Shown piece by piece: positions 9,221 through 18,498 of a stretch of 64,000 nucleotides of DNA. The position numbers and the translations under genes are program-made. How positions within the stretch are numbered: the stretch's first letter is position 1; every line of letters starts with the position of its first letter. This stretch comes from Cyanobium sp. Morenito 9A2 (GTDB taxonomy: Bacteria; Cyanobacteriota; Cyanobacteriia; PCC-6307; Cyanobiaceae), in the NCBI RefSeq assembly GCF_024345575.1, contig NZ_JAGQBJ010000002.1, positions 124,001 through 188,000 of the forward strand, given 5' to 3'. The notes beneath the pieces were generated by a model, which worked only from the letters and a program-made list of their open reading frames with translations, made no database searches and was not told where the DNA came from.

Positions 9221-11176
9221 GTGACCAACACCACTGCGTGCGAGAGCTTCGGCTGTTCAGTCGATCTCAGCGCGGCTGATCTGCCTGCCTCCGCGGGCGC
9301 CATCGAACTCGACACCACCTTGATCGGTCCGCTCGAGACGAACCTCGAAGCCACAACAACCTCCAGCCCCACCACCTCCAGTTCCGCCGAGACCGACTCC
9401 GAATCGGAGCTGAGCGCTGCCGCTACAGGGAGTTCACCGGCTGATCGCGCACCGTCCAGCGACGCCACCAGTGGTTTCGCCTCCTTTGGTTTTGCGCCCG
9501 AATTGCTGGCGGCTCTCGCCAGCGTCGGCTATCAACAGCCTTCCCCGATCCAAGCCGCCGCGATCCCTGAACTGATGCTGGGCCGCGACCTGGTGGGTCA
9601 GGCCCAGACCGGTACGGGCAAGACGGCAGCCTTCGCCCTGCCGCTGCTGGCACGCATGGACCTGCAGCAACGGAGCCCCCAGGTGCTGGTGCTGACCCCC
9701 ACCCGCGAGCTGGCCCTGCAGGTGGCTGAGGCCTTCAACAGCTATGCCATCAACCTGCCCCACATCCGTGTGCTGCCGATCTACGGCGGCGCAGATTTCC
9801 GTGACCAGATCGCCCGCCTCAAACGAGGCGTTCAGGTGGTGGTGGGCACCCCTGGCCGGGTGATGGACCACATGCGCCAGGGCACCCTCGATCTCTCGGC
9901 CCTCAAGACCCTGGTGCTTGACGAGGCCGATGAAATGCTGCGCATGGGCTTCATCGACGACGTCGAATGGGTGCTCACCCAGCTGCCCGAACAGCGTCAG
10001 GTGGTGCTGTTCTCGGCGACCATGCCCTCGGAAATCCGGCGCATCTCCCACAAGTATCTGAACGATCCCGCCGAAGTCACGATCCGCCAGAAGGGAGACG
10101 ATGCCAGCCGCATCCGCCAGCGCTACCTCTCGGTGAATGCGCCCCACAAACTGGAGGCCCTCAGCCGCGTGCTCGAGGCCGAAACCAGCGAAGGGGTGAT
10201 CATTTTTGCGCGCACCAAGGCGATCACCCTCACCGTGGCCGAATCGCTGGAGCAGAAGGGCTACGACGTCGCTGTCCTCAATGGCGATGTGCCCCAGGCC
10301 CAGCGCGAACGCACGATCGACCGGCTACGCAGCGGCAAGGTGGATGTGCTGGTGGCCACGGATGTGGCGGCCCGTGGGCTCGATGTGGAGCGCATCAGCC
10401 TGGTGATCAACTACGACATCCCCTTCGACAGCGAGGCCTATGTGCACCGCATTGGCCGCACCGGCCGGGCGGGCCGCAGCGGCAACGCCATTCTCTTCCT
10501 GACCCCCCGGGAACGCCGCTTCCTCGGCGGCCTCGAGCGCGCCGTCGGGCGTCCGATCGAGCCCATGGAGGTGCCCAGCAACGCCACCATCAACCAGAGC
10601 CGGCTCGATCGCCTGCGCCAGAAGTTGACCACCACCGTGCAGCAGCCCAGCTCCAGCGAAGAAGAGCGGGCTCTGCTGGCGGAAATCCTGCAGCGGGTCG
10701 CCCAGGAGATCGAGGTCAGCCCCGACCAACTGGCTCTGGCGGCCCTGCAGCTGGCCGTGGGCGCTGGCCCACTCCTGGTCCATGGCGATGAGAACTGGCT
10801 CCGTCAATCTTCCCCCTCCCCCCGGGATCGGGACCGTTCCGTGGCCGGTGGCCTTGATCGCCGCGGCGAACGTCCCGCCCGCTCGGCCGGCGGTCGCTTC
10901 CCCCAGCGCGCTGAGGTGGGCGACGGCCCCAGCGAAGAGAACATGGATCGTTTTCGCATCGAGGTGGGCTGGCGCGATCGGGTCAAGCCCGGCAACATCG
11001 TCGGGGCCATCGCCAACGAAGCCGGTTTGGCCGGTCGCTCGATCGGTCGGATTCAGATCTTCGACACCCACAGCACCATCGACCTGCCCACGGGCATGCC
11101 CGAAGAGGTGTTCCAGTCGCTCAAGCGCCTGAAGGTGATGAACAAGGAGCTCCAGATCACCCGATCCTCTGTGTGA
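9221..11176 (+). CDS. deaD: DEAD-box ATP-dependent RNA helicase DeaD/CsdA
   Basis: 651-residue RNA helicase, GTG start. A Ser/Thr/Ala-rich acidic extension of about 80 residues precedes the core. The core shows the Q motif (PSPIQ), Walker A AQTGTGKT (about 128-135), PTRELALQ, DEAD box (VLDEADEM, about 231-238), SAT (FSATMPSE), and HRIGRTGRAGR. The C-terminal 75 residues form a DbpA-type RNA-binding fold, typical of DeaD proteins that act in ribosome assembly and cold-stress RNA unwinding. The upstream 250 bases carry a TAAGAT-like -10 near 9097 but no convincing -35. The stop overlaps the GTG start of the next small gene. Confidence 0.93.
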   Translation: MTNTTACESFGCSVDLSAADLPASAGAIELDTTLIGPLETNLEATTTSSPTTSSSAETDSESELSAAATGSSPADRAPSSDATSGFASFGFAPELLAALASVGYQQPSPIQAAAIPELMLGRDLVGQAQTGTGKTAAFALPLLARMDLQQRSPQVLVLTPTRELALQVAEAFNSYAINLPHIRVLPIYGGADFRDQIARLKRGVQVVVGTPGRVMDHMRQGTLDLSALKTLVLDEADEMLRMGFIDDVEWVLTQLPEQRQVVLFSATMPSEIRRISHKYLNDPAEVTIRQKGDDASRIRQRYLSVNAPHKLEALSRVLEAETSEGVIIFARTKAITLTVAESLEQKGYDVAVLNGDVPQAQRERTIDRLRSGKVDVLVATDVAARGLDVERISLVINYDIPFDSEAYVHRIGRTGRAGRSGNAILFLTPRERRFLGGLERAVGRPIEPMEVPSNATINQSRLDRLRQKLTTTVQQPSSSEEERALLAEILQRVAQEIEVSPDQLALAALQLAVGAGPLLVHGDENWLRQSSPSPRDRDRSVAGGLDRRGERPARSAGGRFPQRAEVGDGPSEENMDRFRIEVGWRDRVKPGNIVGAIANEAGLAGRSIGRIQIFDTHSTIDLPTGMPEEVFQSLKRLKVMNKELQITRSSV

Positions 11177-11472
11177 ACCCCATGACACGGCCGTCCTTAT
11201 CTTTGTCCTTGCATGTCCCCCTGGCGACGGCCGTCGCTTTGGTGCTCACCGCCCATCCCCTACCGGCCGAGGCCAGTGCTCGCGAAACCATCAACCAACT
11301 TTGCCTGGCCGGCTTTTCTGCAGCGCTGAGTGCCGCCGGCAAGGAGCCGCCGGCGGGCATGGCCAGTTACGCCTGCACGTGCTTCGTTGACCAGGTCAGC
11401 CAGAACGTCAGCCTGGCGGACGCCCAGGCCAGCTGCACCAGACAGGCCAGCAGCCGTTTCAAGTTCAGCTGA
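11173..11472 (+). CDS. Small exported protein, unknown function
   Basis: 99 residues if the GTG overlapping the deaD stop (GTGA) is used, or 96 from the ATG at 11182. The N-terminus is a clear signal peptide ending near PAEASA. The mature part of about 65 residues has three or four Cys (LCLAGF, YACTCF, ASCTR) suited to disulfides in the periplasm. I do not recognise the family. Its translational coupling to an RNA helicase is odd for an exported protein. Confidence 0.7.
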   Translation: MNPMTRPSLSLSLHVPLATAVALVLTAHPLPAEASARETINQLCLAGFSAALSAAGKEPPAGMASYACTCFVDQVSQNVSLADAQASCTRQASSRFKFS

Positions 11473-11544
11473 GCTGGGGAGCCCGCTGCCCCCAAGGGGC
11501 CGGCCCCACCCGCTCACGCACCAACGAAGGCATGATCGCGGCCT

Positions 11545-11787
11545 TCAGGCGCAGAGTCCGGTGACACCGCCGGTGGAGACCATGGAAAGCTGTTCCAGGG
11601 GCATGTGTTCGATCGCGGCGATCAAGGTGGGCTGGGCAGATTGAGATTCTGAGCAGACCAGGGACTGAAAGAGGTCAAAGCGATCCTGGGGAGCCAGCTC
11701 GCCGTCGTCACTCCAAGCCAAACTCCAGGGAACGGGGCCAGCCATGACGCAGGAAACTTCGGTGTTGGTTTCCTGACAATGGAACAA
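11545..11787 (-). CDS. Hypothetical protein of about 80 residues
   Basis: A minus-strand frame of 80 codons, TTG start at best, convergent with the gene before it. It has an even amino-acid composition with two Cys (FHCQ, VSCVM), a PWSLAW stretch and an acidic middle, more protein-like than the frames on the other strand. No ribosome site is obvious, and no family is recognised. It could be non-coding. Confidence 0.4.
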   Translation of the reverse strand: MFHCQETNTEVSCVMAGPVPWSLAWSDDGELAPQDRFDLFQSLVCSESQSAQPTLIAAIEHMPLEQLSMVSTGGVTGLCA

Positions 11788-12001
11788 GAAGCTCTGGGCA
11801 GGCCGATTCGTTGGCTTTCCTTCAGGTCTCGTTCATGCTTCGCCATCTGGTTCGGCTGAACCAGGGGTAACCCTGTACGATGCTCGTGATTCAAAGGCTT
11901 TCAGGCTCCAAACGGCGCGCTCAGTTAGGACCCGCATCCGACCGGCTTTCCTTGAGGAACCCACCAGCATCGCCGAATCAGTTCCAGGTTCCCATCAAGG
12001 A

Positions 12002-12346
12002 ATGACCATTTACGTAGGCAATCTCTCGTTCCAGGCCGAACAGGAGGATCTGCTTGATCTTTTCGGCCAATACGGCGAAGTCCGTCAGTGCAGCCTTCCC
12101 CTCGATCGTGAAACTGGCCGCAAGCGCGGCTTTGCCTTCGTCGAGTTGGCGAGTGATGCGGAGGAGCAAAAAGCCATCGATGACCTCCAGGATGTGGAGT
12201 GGATGGGACGCATGATCCGCGTCAATAAAGCCACCCCTCGTGAACGCACTGGCGGTGGAGGTGGAGGTGGAGGCGGCAACCGCTCTGGCGGCTACGGCGG
12301 CGGTGGCGGTGGCGGTGGATACGGCGGTGGGGGCAACCGCTGGTGA
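12002..12346 (+). CDS. rbp: Glycine-rich RRM RNA-binding protein (Rbp)
   Basis: 114 residues: one RNA-recognition motif with RNP2 (IYVGNLS, 3-9) and RNP1 (KRGFAFVE, 41-48), then a Gly-rich tail from about residue 85 with GGYGGGG-type repeats. This is the cyanobacterial Rbp family, several members of which are cold-induced or bind thylakoid-related mRNAs. A good ribosome site (AAGGA) precedes the ATG. A TACGAT -10-like hexamer at 11877-11882 would give a leader of over 100 bases, the kind of leader associated with cold control of rbp genes. That regulation is inference. Confidence 0.92.
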   Translation: MTIYVGNLSFQAEQEDLLDLFGQYGEVRQCSLPLDRETGRKRGFAFVELASDAEEQKAIDDLQDVEWMGRMIRVNKATPRERTGGGGGGGGGNRSGGYGGGGGGGGYGGGGNRW

Positions 12347-12624
12347 ACCGCACCGGCCGAGCCGTTTCCCTGCTGCGGAGTTTGATCAGCTCCGCAGCAG
12401 GTCTGGCTCTTGCCTGGGCACTGCCTCCAGCATGGGCAGGCAGTGCCACCGCTGACTCCATCTGGAGCAACACCAATGCCTTGGAGCGCGCCCGACAAAG
12501 CCTGCCCCAGGGGATGGTGGAGATCGGTAAGCAATGCGAAAGCTTTCAGGTGCGCGGGGATTTTCGCTACCGCTGCACCGTGACCTGGGGGCCGGGGCCT
12601 GGCGTGCCAGGGCCGCAGCCTTAA
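12343..12624 (+). CDS. Small exported protein, unknown function
   Basis: 93 residues from a GTG that overlaps the rbp stop (GTGA). A signal peptide with a long hydrophobic core ends near AWAGSA. The mature part has two Cys (KQCESF and YRCTV) separated by a RGDFRY stretch. I do not recognise the family. The arrangement copies that of the deaD-linked exported protein 1 kb upstream. Confidence 0.7.
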   Translation: MNRTGRAVSLLRSLISSAAGLALAWALPPAWAGSATADSIWSNTNALERARQSLPQGMVEIGKQCESFQVRGDFRYRCTVTWGPGPGVPGPQP

Positions 12625-12660
12625 GCTCTCTGCCCCCAGGTGCGGTGTGGTCCAATCGGA

Positions 12661-12861
12661 TCAGGCGACCCTGATGACATCATCCCGATCCCTGAGCTCG
12701 GCCAATTGATCGCGCTCCCAGGCGAGACGGCGCAGATCAGCTCCAGGGGTCAGTAGGGCCAATTCACCTTCGCGGGGCTCTGGCAGGGCTGCACGCAGAT
12801 GGCGCCGGCGCATCTTGGCCGTCCAGCGATGGAAGCGATGGAACGCTCTCGAGCGGGTCAT
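12661..12861 (-). CDS. Hypothetical small basic protein
   Basis: 66 residues, ATG start preceded at the right spacing by a strong AGGAGG ribosome site on the minus strand, which is the main reason to accept it. The sequence is Arg-rich at the N-terminus (MTRSRAFHRFHRW, KMRRRHLRAAL) and acidic later (WERDQLAELRDRDDV). No domain is recognised; it is probably a cytoplasmic or membrane-surface protein. Confidence 0.65.
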   Translation of the reverse strand: MTRSRAFHRFHRWTAKMRRRHLRAALPEPREGELALLTPGADLRRLAWERDQLAELRDRDDVIRVA

Positions 12862-13102
12862 GGGAACCTCCTGGGGGGAGACTTCTCTGGTCTATCGCAA
12901 GGAACCGGAACCGCCAAGCCCCGCTTGGTGTGGGTTGCCACTGAACGGGTGATTCATCCCCACGTGCTCCCGAGCCCGTGGGGGAACACCCAGGATGTTC
13001 AGCCCTGGCGCCCTCGGTTGGCCCAAGCCCGGAGTGAAGCCCATGGGGAGATCCCCGAGCGATGGGACTGGCCCCTTGAATGGCGTTCTGCCACCGCTTG
13101 CC

Positions 13103-14923
13103 ATGGTTCCCCATTCGGCCCCCGCCCCCACAGCACGCTCGTCCAGGCCAGCACTGTCGCGCTTGCTGCTGACCCTTCGCCCCCATCGGCAGCGGGTGGC
13201 CCTGGCGGCGGCCTGTTCGGTGCTCAACAAGCTGTTCGACCTGGCGCCACCGGTGCTGATCGGCCTGGCGGTGGATGTGGTGGTCAAGCAGCAGCAGTCC
13301 TGGCTGGCCCAATTCGGTGTGGCCAGTGTGCCCGGACAGTTGACGGTGCTGGCGGTGCTCTCGTTCGTGATCTGGAGCGCGGAATCGCTGTTTGAGTACC
13401 TCTACGGGGTGCTCTGGCGCAACCTGGCCCAGACCGTGCAGCACGAACTGCGCCTCGAGGCCTACGACCATCTCCAGCAACTGGAGATGGCCTTTTTCGA
13501 GGCGGGCAGCAGCGGTCGTTTGATGGCCATCCTCAATGACGACATCAATCAGCTGGAGCGCTTTCTCGACCACGGAGCCAACGAAATCCTGCAGCTGATC
13601 ACCACGGTGTTGGCGGTGGGCGGCGCCATGGTGGTGCTCTCCCCGGGGGTGGCTGGTGTGGCCTTCCTGCCGATCCCGGTGATTCTCTGGGGATCGCTGG
13701 TGTTTCAAAAACGTCTGGCCCCCCGCTACGAAGAGGTGCGCGAACGGGCGGGCGATCTCTCCAGCCGGTTGGCCAACAATCTCGGTGGCATGCTCACCAT
13801 CAAGAGCTTCGCCGCCGAGGCCTGGGAACAGGAACGGCTCCGCTCGGACAGCGAGGCCTACCGGCTCAGCAACCGCCGGGCGATTCGTCTCTCGGCAGCC
13901 TTCATTCCCCTGATCCGTTTCGCGATCCTGTTCGCTTTTCTGGCGATTTTGGTCATCGGCGGCCTGCAGGCCTGGCGCGGGGTGATCGCCGTCGGTAGCT
14001 ACAGCTTTTTGGTGTTCATCACCCAACGGCTGCTGTGGCCGCTCACCACCCTGGGCCGCACCCTTGATGACTACCAACGAGCGATGGCCTCCACCAACCG
14101 GGTGCTGGATCTGCTCGAAACACCGATCGCCATCCCCAGCGGGCGCCGGGGTCTGGAGACCCCTGCAGTGGCCGGGCGTCTGGAGTTTCAGGGGGTCCGT
14201 TTCGCCTACCAGGGCCGGGACCCTCTGCTTGAGGGCTTTGATCTGCTGGTGCCGGCAGGCACCACCTTGGGAATCGTCGGCTCCACGGGCTCGGGCAAAA
14301 GCACAATCGTCAAATTGCTGCTGCGGCTCTACGCGATCGATCGGGGCCAGATCCTGCTCGACGGGATCCCCATCGTTGAACTGAAGCTGGCCGACCTGCG
14401 CCGCGCCATCGGCCTGGTGAGCCAGGAGGTGTTCCTGTTCCACGGCACCGTGGCCGAGAACATCGCCTACGGCAGCTTCGGGGCCAGCCGCGCGGCGATC
14501 GAGCGGGCGGCGGAGTTAGCCGAAGCCTCGGCCTTCATCGCCGCCCTGCCCGAGGGCCTCGACACGGTGGTGGGGGAGCGTGGTCAGCGCCTCTCCGGCG
14601 GCCAGCGCCAGCGCATCGCCCTGGCCCGGGCGATTCTCAAAAACCCACCTGTCCTGATTCTCGATGAGGCCACCGCCGCCGTCGACAACGAGACCGAGGC
14701 GGCAATCCAGCGCTCCCTTGAGCTGATCACAGCCGAGCGCACCACCTTGGTGATCGCCCACCGGTTGAGCACCGTGCGCCACGCCGACCGGATCGTGGTG
14801 ATGGAGCAGGGCCGCATCGTCGAAAGCGGCCACCACGACGACCTGCTGGCCCTAGGTGGGGCCTACACCAACCTCTGGCGGGTGCAGGCGGGCCTCCGCC
14901 AGGACGAAGCCCTCCAGCTTTGA
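13103..14923 (+). CDS. ABC transporter, fused permease and ATPase (MsbA/lipid-export type)
   Basis: 606 residues from the ATG at 13103; the frame stays open 36 codons further upstream to an ATG at 12995, so the start is uncertain. An N-terminal type-1 exporter membrane domain of six helices (about residues 20-320) is followed by an ATPase domain with Walker [10 protein letters not shown] near 392, signature LSGGQRQ near 496, Walker [12 protein letters not shown], and a switch His (VIAHRLS). The half-transporter would act as a homodimer. Substrate is unknown; lipid or drug export is the usual guess for this architecture. No neighbouring gene narrows it. Confidence 0.9.
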   Translation: MVPHSAPAPTARSSRPALSRLLLTLRPHRQRVALAAACSVLNKLFDLAPPVLIGLAVDVVVKQQQSWLAQFGVASVPGQLTVLAVLSFVIWSAESLFEYLYGVLWRNLAQTVQHELRLEAYDHLQQLEMAFFEAGSSGRLMAILNDDINQLERFLDHGANEILQLITTVLAVGGAMVVLSPGVAGVAFLPIPVILWGSLVFQKRLAPRYEEVRERAGDLSSRLANNLGGMLTIKSFAAEAWEQERLRSDSEAYRLSNRRAIRLSAAFIPLIRFAILFAFLAILVIGGLQAWRGVIAVGSYSFLVFITQRLLWPLTTLGRTLDDYQRAMASTNRVLDLLETPIAIPSGRRGLETPAVAGRLEFQGVRFAYQGRDPLLEGFDLLVPAGTTLGIVGSTGSGKSTIVKLLLRLYAIDRGQILLDGIPIVELKLADLRRAIGLVSQEVFLFHGTVAENIAYGSFGASRAAIERAAELAEASAFIAALPEGLDTVVGERGQRLSGGQRQRIALARAILKNPPVLILDEATAAVDNETEAAIQRSLELITAERTTLVIAHRLSTVRHADRIVVMEQGRIVESGHHDDLLALGGAYTNLWRVQAGLRQDEALQL

Positions 14924-15030
14924 GGGTGACCTGGCCGGGGTTGAGTGTTTGTTCAGGCCAGCGTTGGAAGTGGTCGTGGCGCCGGCCGTGTTTGAACGGC
15001 GTGGCGGATGGGATGAAATAAGTTCAGAAA

Positions 15031-15954
15031 ATGAAAAGTTCTGCCTTGAAAAAGCGCGGCGGCTTGAATCCGGTGCTGCTGGCCTCTGTCCTGGGGCTCA
15101 CTGGCGGTTTGGTGCTGGCGGGCCCCCTCTCAGGCTGGATCAAGGGTGATCTGCTCGATAAGAACCACTCCCTCGGCAATCCTTTTGCTGCCTGGGCCGG
15201 CCTGGGGGACCAGGAATTGGTGGTGCTCGGCACCGATGTGGGCGGTGGCAACACCGATGTGATGTACGTGGTGAAGGTGCAGAACGGAGTCACGAGCCTC
15301 ACCCAGGTCCCCCGGGACACCTACATCGATTCCAACGGTTTCGGGCCGCTCAAGGCCAATGCCCTCTACAGCCTCGGGGGCACCGAGGCGGTGAAGCACG
15401 AGCTTTCCCGTCAGCTGGGCCGGCCGATCGAGCACCACATGGTGGTCAATCTCTCGGCGATTCGCCGTCTTGGCGATCAGCTGGGGGGCCTGGAGGTGAA
15501 CGTGCCCAAGCGCATGTACTACGTCGACAACAGCCAGGGGCTCTACATCGACCTCCAGCCCGGTCTGCAGACCCTCAAGGGCCGGGATCTCGAGGGCTTC
15601 ATCCGCTACCGCCACGACGAACTCGGAGACATCGGCCGCCTCGAACGGCAGAAGCTGCTGCTCAGCGCTCTCTTCGCCAAGCTCACCCGTCCTGAGAATT
15701 TGCTCCGGCTTCCCAGCCTGATCGCCTCGGCCGGCAAGGACCTCAACACCGATCTGGGGCCGATGGAGATCGGTGGATTGGTCACCGCCATGGCCACCAC
15801 CCAGTTCCACACCAAGCGCCTGGGGGGCCGTCCGTTTGATCGCAACGGCATCAGCTACTGGGAAGCGGAATGGCCCAAAGCCGAGGCACCCGTTGAAGCC
15901 GCCCATGGCGGTTCCAGTGGCGAGGGCTCGAACCGCTTCAAGTTTCTGTTCTGA
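15031..15954 (+). CDS. LytR-CpsA-Psr (LCP) family glycopolymer transferase
   Basis: 307 residues. One N-terminal transmembrane helix (about 10-32) anchors an extracytoplasmic LCP domain. Family landmarks are the Asp-containing LGTDVGGGNTD start of the domain, VPRDTYID, and the arginine-rich FIRYRHDELGDIGR motif that binds the polyprenyl-pyrophosphate head group. LCP enzymes transfer glycopolymers from undecaprenyl carriers to the cell wall. An uppS gene for that carrier lies elsewhere in the window. The gene stands alone. Confidence 0.88.
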   Translation: MKSSALKKRGGLNPVLLASVLGLTGGLVLAGPLSGWIKGDLLDKNHSLGNPFAAWAGLGDQELVVLGTDVGGGNTDVMYVVKVQNGVTSLTQVPRDTYIDSNGFGPLKANALYSLGGTEAVKHELSRQLGRPIEHHMVVNLSAIRRLGDQLGGLEVNVPKRMYYVDNSQGLYIDLQPGLQTLKGRDLEGFIRYRHDELGDIGRLERQKLLLSALFAKLTRPENLLRLPSLIASAGKDLNTDLGPMEIGGLVTAMATTQFHTKRLGGRPFDRNGISYWEAEWPKAEAPVEAAHGGSSGEGSNRFKFLF

Positions 15955-15996
15955 TCAGCCCCGGCTTGGACCAATCGTGAGCTCTGCGGCCTTGGC

Positions 15997-16239
15997 CTAA
16001 TCAACCTTGGGCGGAGTTCCGTAGCTCGCCGGCACCAGCACCAGGAACAGCAGCCACCAGAGCAGTACCACCAGACCCAATGGGGCGGTGATCCACCAAC
16101 GTTGCAGCAGCAACCAACTAGCGGATGGCACCAGCACTCCTGTGAGCAGGATGCTCCAGGGCTGGCACCACCAGGGCTTGAGGTGCCAGAAGGAGGCCTC
16201 CTTCCCTGCTGGTGCTGCCGTGGTCGGTTCAGCGCTCAT
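15997..16239 (-). CDS. DUF6737-type small membrane protein
   Basis: 80 residues from the ATG at 16239; the open frame extends upstream but the conserved part starts here. Features are FWHLKPWWCQPWSI, then two hydrophobic helices (about 30-50 and 53-75). This Trp-rich signature recurs in cyanobacterial proteins of unknown function that I recall as DUF6737. It is divergent from the FUSC gene that follows. Confidence 0.75.
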   Translation of the reverse strand: MSAEPTTAAPAGKEASFWHLKPWWCQPWSILLTGVLVPSASWLLLQRWWITAPLGLVVLLWWLLFLVLVPASYGTPPKVD

Positions 16240-16330
16240 CGCTCGGGGCTCACTGCGGCCATTCTCCTTGATGTCGATGGGATCAGGGCCTTCAGCAGGT
16301 CCAGCCCGGTTCGCCGTGGAAGCAACCGCA

Positions 16331-17413
16331 GTGACGCCGAGGGCGGTGGTGAGCCAGATCGAGGCGGAGCTCTGGGAGGGTCCCGGCACCTGCGGGCTAC
16401 CGGCACGGTTGCTGGGGTGGCGGAGCCATGGTTCCGGAGCTGATGGCCTGGACCAGCCGGGCGCCATAGCCTTGGGCCTGTCTGGGCCAAGGTGGCGGGC
16501 ATTGCAATCTCAGCTGGTACGCAACAGCCTCCGGCTGGGGCTGAGTGTGTTGTTCACGGCCTCGATCGCCCTGTGGTGCCAGCGGATCGAGTTCGTCTGG
16601 TATCCCCTGTTGGCAGTGATCTTCGTCGTTGATGACAACGATGAACTCACCCTCAGGGCCGCCCGCTCGCGCCTCTTCGGAACAGTGGCGGGGGGGCTGG
16701 TGGCCTTTCTGGTGCACACCATCTGCCAGGGCTGGCCGGCTGTGTTGCTGAGCCTGGTGATCACCGTGCCGCTGCTGCGGCTGCTGGGTTGGCAGGGGGG
16801 GCTCTCCACGGCGGCCACGATCACCCTGCTGTTTCTGCTCGTGCCCCGGTACAGCGCCTTGAACTGGGACTACGTGTTCAACCGCAGCCTCGACACCAGC
16901 GTCGGCATCGTGCTGGCGATCGGCGTCAGCCTGTTGTTCTGGCCCCGCGACCGCCTCGCCCGGATCGAGGGCCTCGACCGCGACCTCCATGGGGCCCTGG
17001 AGGAGCGGCTGAGGCTCTGGCGGCACTGGCGCCAGGGCAGCGGCCCCCGGCCGCCCCAGGTGAACCCCCGCGGGGCGACCGGCAGCCTCCTGGAACTGGA
17101 GCGGTTGGTGGGCATTGAGCGCAGCGGCCACGCCCGCCAGGCGATTCTTCGCGAGCGCTGGAGCCAGCGGCTGTTGCTGTGGAGCACCATCCACCACCAC
17201 TGGTTCCAGCTGGAGCGACTGCTGGAACGCCAGCCGGAGGCGCCCGCGCAGGCCAGTCCACTGCTGCGCCTGGCCCTGGAGGAGGAGCAGAAACGGCTGG
17301 ACCTGGCCTTGCGCGCCCAGAGGCGCTGCGAGCGCCATCCCCGCACCGATCGGGACCTCGGCCGGGCGAGGGATCGGGTTCCCCCCCCCCAGGAAAGCCC
17401 GGTGGCCGGATGA
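16331..17413 (+). CDS. FUSC-family membrane protein (aromatic acid exporter-like), first of two
   Basis: About 360 residues. The N-terminal half has FUSC helices (residues about 60-200: ASIALWCQRIEFVWYPLLAVIFVV, LFGTVAGGLVAFLV, GIVLAIGVSLLFWP), followed by a cytoplasmic Arg/Leu-rich helical region. The fold resembles half of AaeB/YccS-type proteins. The start is unclear: GTG codons at 16331 and 16349 and TTG at 16472 are all possible, and the frame is open back to 16088, where it would overlap the antisense gene. The stop overlaps the next FUSC gene's ATG (ATGA). Confidence 0.8.
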   Translation: MTPRAVVSQIEAELWEGPGTCGLPARLLGWRSHGSGADGLDQPGAIALGLSGPRWRALQSQLVRNSLRLGLSVLFTASIALWCQRIEFVWYPLLAVIFVVDDNDELTLRAARSRLFGTVAGGLVAFLVHTICQGWPAVLLSLVITVPLLRLLGWQGGLSTAATITLLFLLVPRYSALNWDYVFNRSLDTSVGIVLAIGVSLLFWPRDRLARIEGLDRDLHGALEERLRLWRHWRQGSGPRPPQVNPRGATGSLLELERLVGIERSGHARQAILRERWSQRLLLWSTIHHHWFQLERLLERQPEAPAQASPLLRLALEEEQKRLDLALRAQRRCERHPRTDRDLGRARDRVPPPQESPVAG

Positions 17414-18498
17414 CCCTGTTCAGGCGCGAGGAACTGCGGTTGGCCGTGGTGTGCGGTCTGTGCGCTGGGCTCGCTGCGCTCGCGCCGATCCCGGACGGGT
17501 ACTACATGCCCATGGCGGTGGTGGCGGTGATGGCCGGAAGCTATGGAGGCTCCTATCGGCTGGGCCTACAGCGGCTGCAGGGAACCCTGCTCGGGGCGGC
17601 GATCCTGCTGGTGTGCCAGGCCGGGTTGACGGTGCCCCTGCCGCTGGCGCTGGCCCTTGCCCTCCTGCTCACCCGTCTGCTGGGGGGACTTCTGGGGCTG
17701 GAGGTCGGCTACAAGGTGGCCGGATTCGTGGTGGTCATGGGCTGGTTGGTGCATGACACCAACCTCAGCAGCTGGTTGCCCCTGCGGCTCTTCTGGACCT
17801 GCCTGGGGATCCTGATCGGTCTGCTGGCGCTGCAGTTGTTCTGGCCCAGCCGGGCGATCGCCATCCGCCACCGGGCCTGCGGCCGCCTGCTCGTCCAGGT
17901 CGCCGCTGAGCTGCGGCAGCAGGCCGGACGTCTCGATGACGCCGACCCGCCCCTGGAGGCGCCCATGCTCACCCCCCAGGAACGGCGCGCCGCGCACCGT
18001 CGCGACCTGACGGCGCTGATGGAGCTGCGCCGCACCCTGGGGGAGGCGGTCACGGAGCTCGGGCCGAACCCGGAAGCTCAGGCGCTTCTTCCCTTCTGGC
18101 GGCAGCTCGATGGCTGCCTGTCGCTGTTGCTGGGCTCCCTCGACAGCCTGCGCAACCTGCGCCCGCCCTTGCGGGCGCTGCCGATCCTCGATCGGGTGCA
18201 TCGGGCCGAGTCCGAGCTGTTGCGGGCCGTGGCCGATCGCCTCAGTCTCTGGGTCGAGGTGTTGCCCCACGTCCGGAAACTCGACCGGGTGGTGGACGCC
18301 ACGGGTGCGGCGCTGGCCTCACCGCTAGCTCCCCAGTTGGAGCGCCTGCGGGCGGAGGAGGCGGACCTGTTCAGCAGGCCAATCCCCGAGCTGGGCGCCA
18401 CCCGGGAGCGCCAGATCGCTGAACGGCTGATGCTCTGCCATCAGGCGGCGGGCGCTGTGGAGCGGATGGAGCAGCGGTGGCGGGAGCTGGATCCGTGA
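17410..18498 (+). CDS. FUSC-family membrane protein, second of two
   Basis: 362 residues with N-terminal FUSC helices (LAVVCGLCAGLAAL, GYYMPMAVVAVMAGSYGG, GTLLGAAILLVC, LFWTCLGILIGLLALQLFWPS) and a helical cytoplasmic tail. It is the same architecture as the gene before it but diverged. The ATGA overlap upstream and the GTGA overlap with the TolC-type gene downstream make a three-gene unit, so the two probably form a heteromeric inner-membrane pump feeding that channel (inference). Confidence 0.85.
   Translation: MTLFRREELRLAVVCGLCAGLAALAPIPDGYYMPMAVVAVMAGSYGGSYRLGLQRLQGTLLGAAILLVCQAGLTVPLPLALALALLLTRLLGGLLGLEVGYKVAGFVVVMGWLVHDTNLSSWLPLRLFWTCLGILIGLLALQLFWPSRAIAIRHRACGRLLVQVAAELRQQAGRLDDADPPLEAPMLTPQERRAAHRRDLTALMELRRTLGEAVTELGPNPEAQALLPFWRQLDGCLSLLLGSLDSLRNLRPPLRALPILDRVHRAESELLRAVADRLSLWVEVLPHVRKLDRVVDATGAALASPLAPQLERLRAEEADLFSRPIPELGATRERQIAERLMLCHQAAGAVERMEQRWRELDP

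Noticed and set aside
12240-12345. Tandem repeat array or CRISPR-like repeats
   Set aside because: The GGY/GGC repetition is the codon pattern of the Gly-rich tail of the RRM protein.
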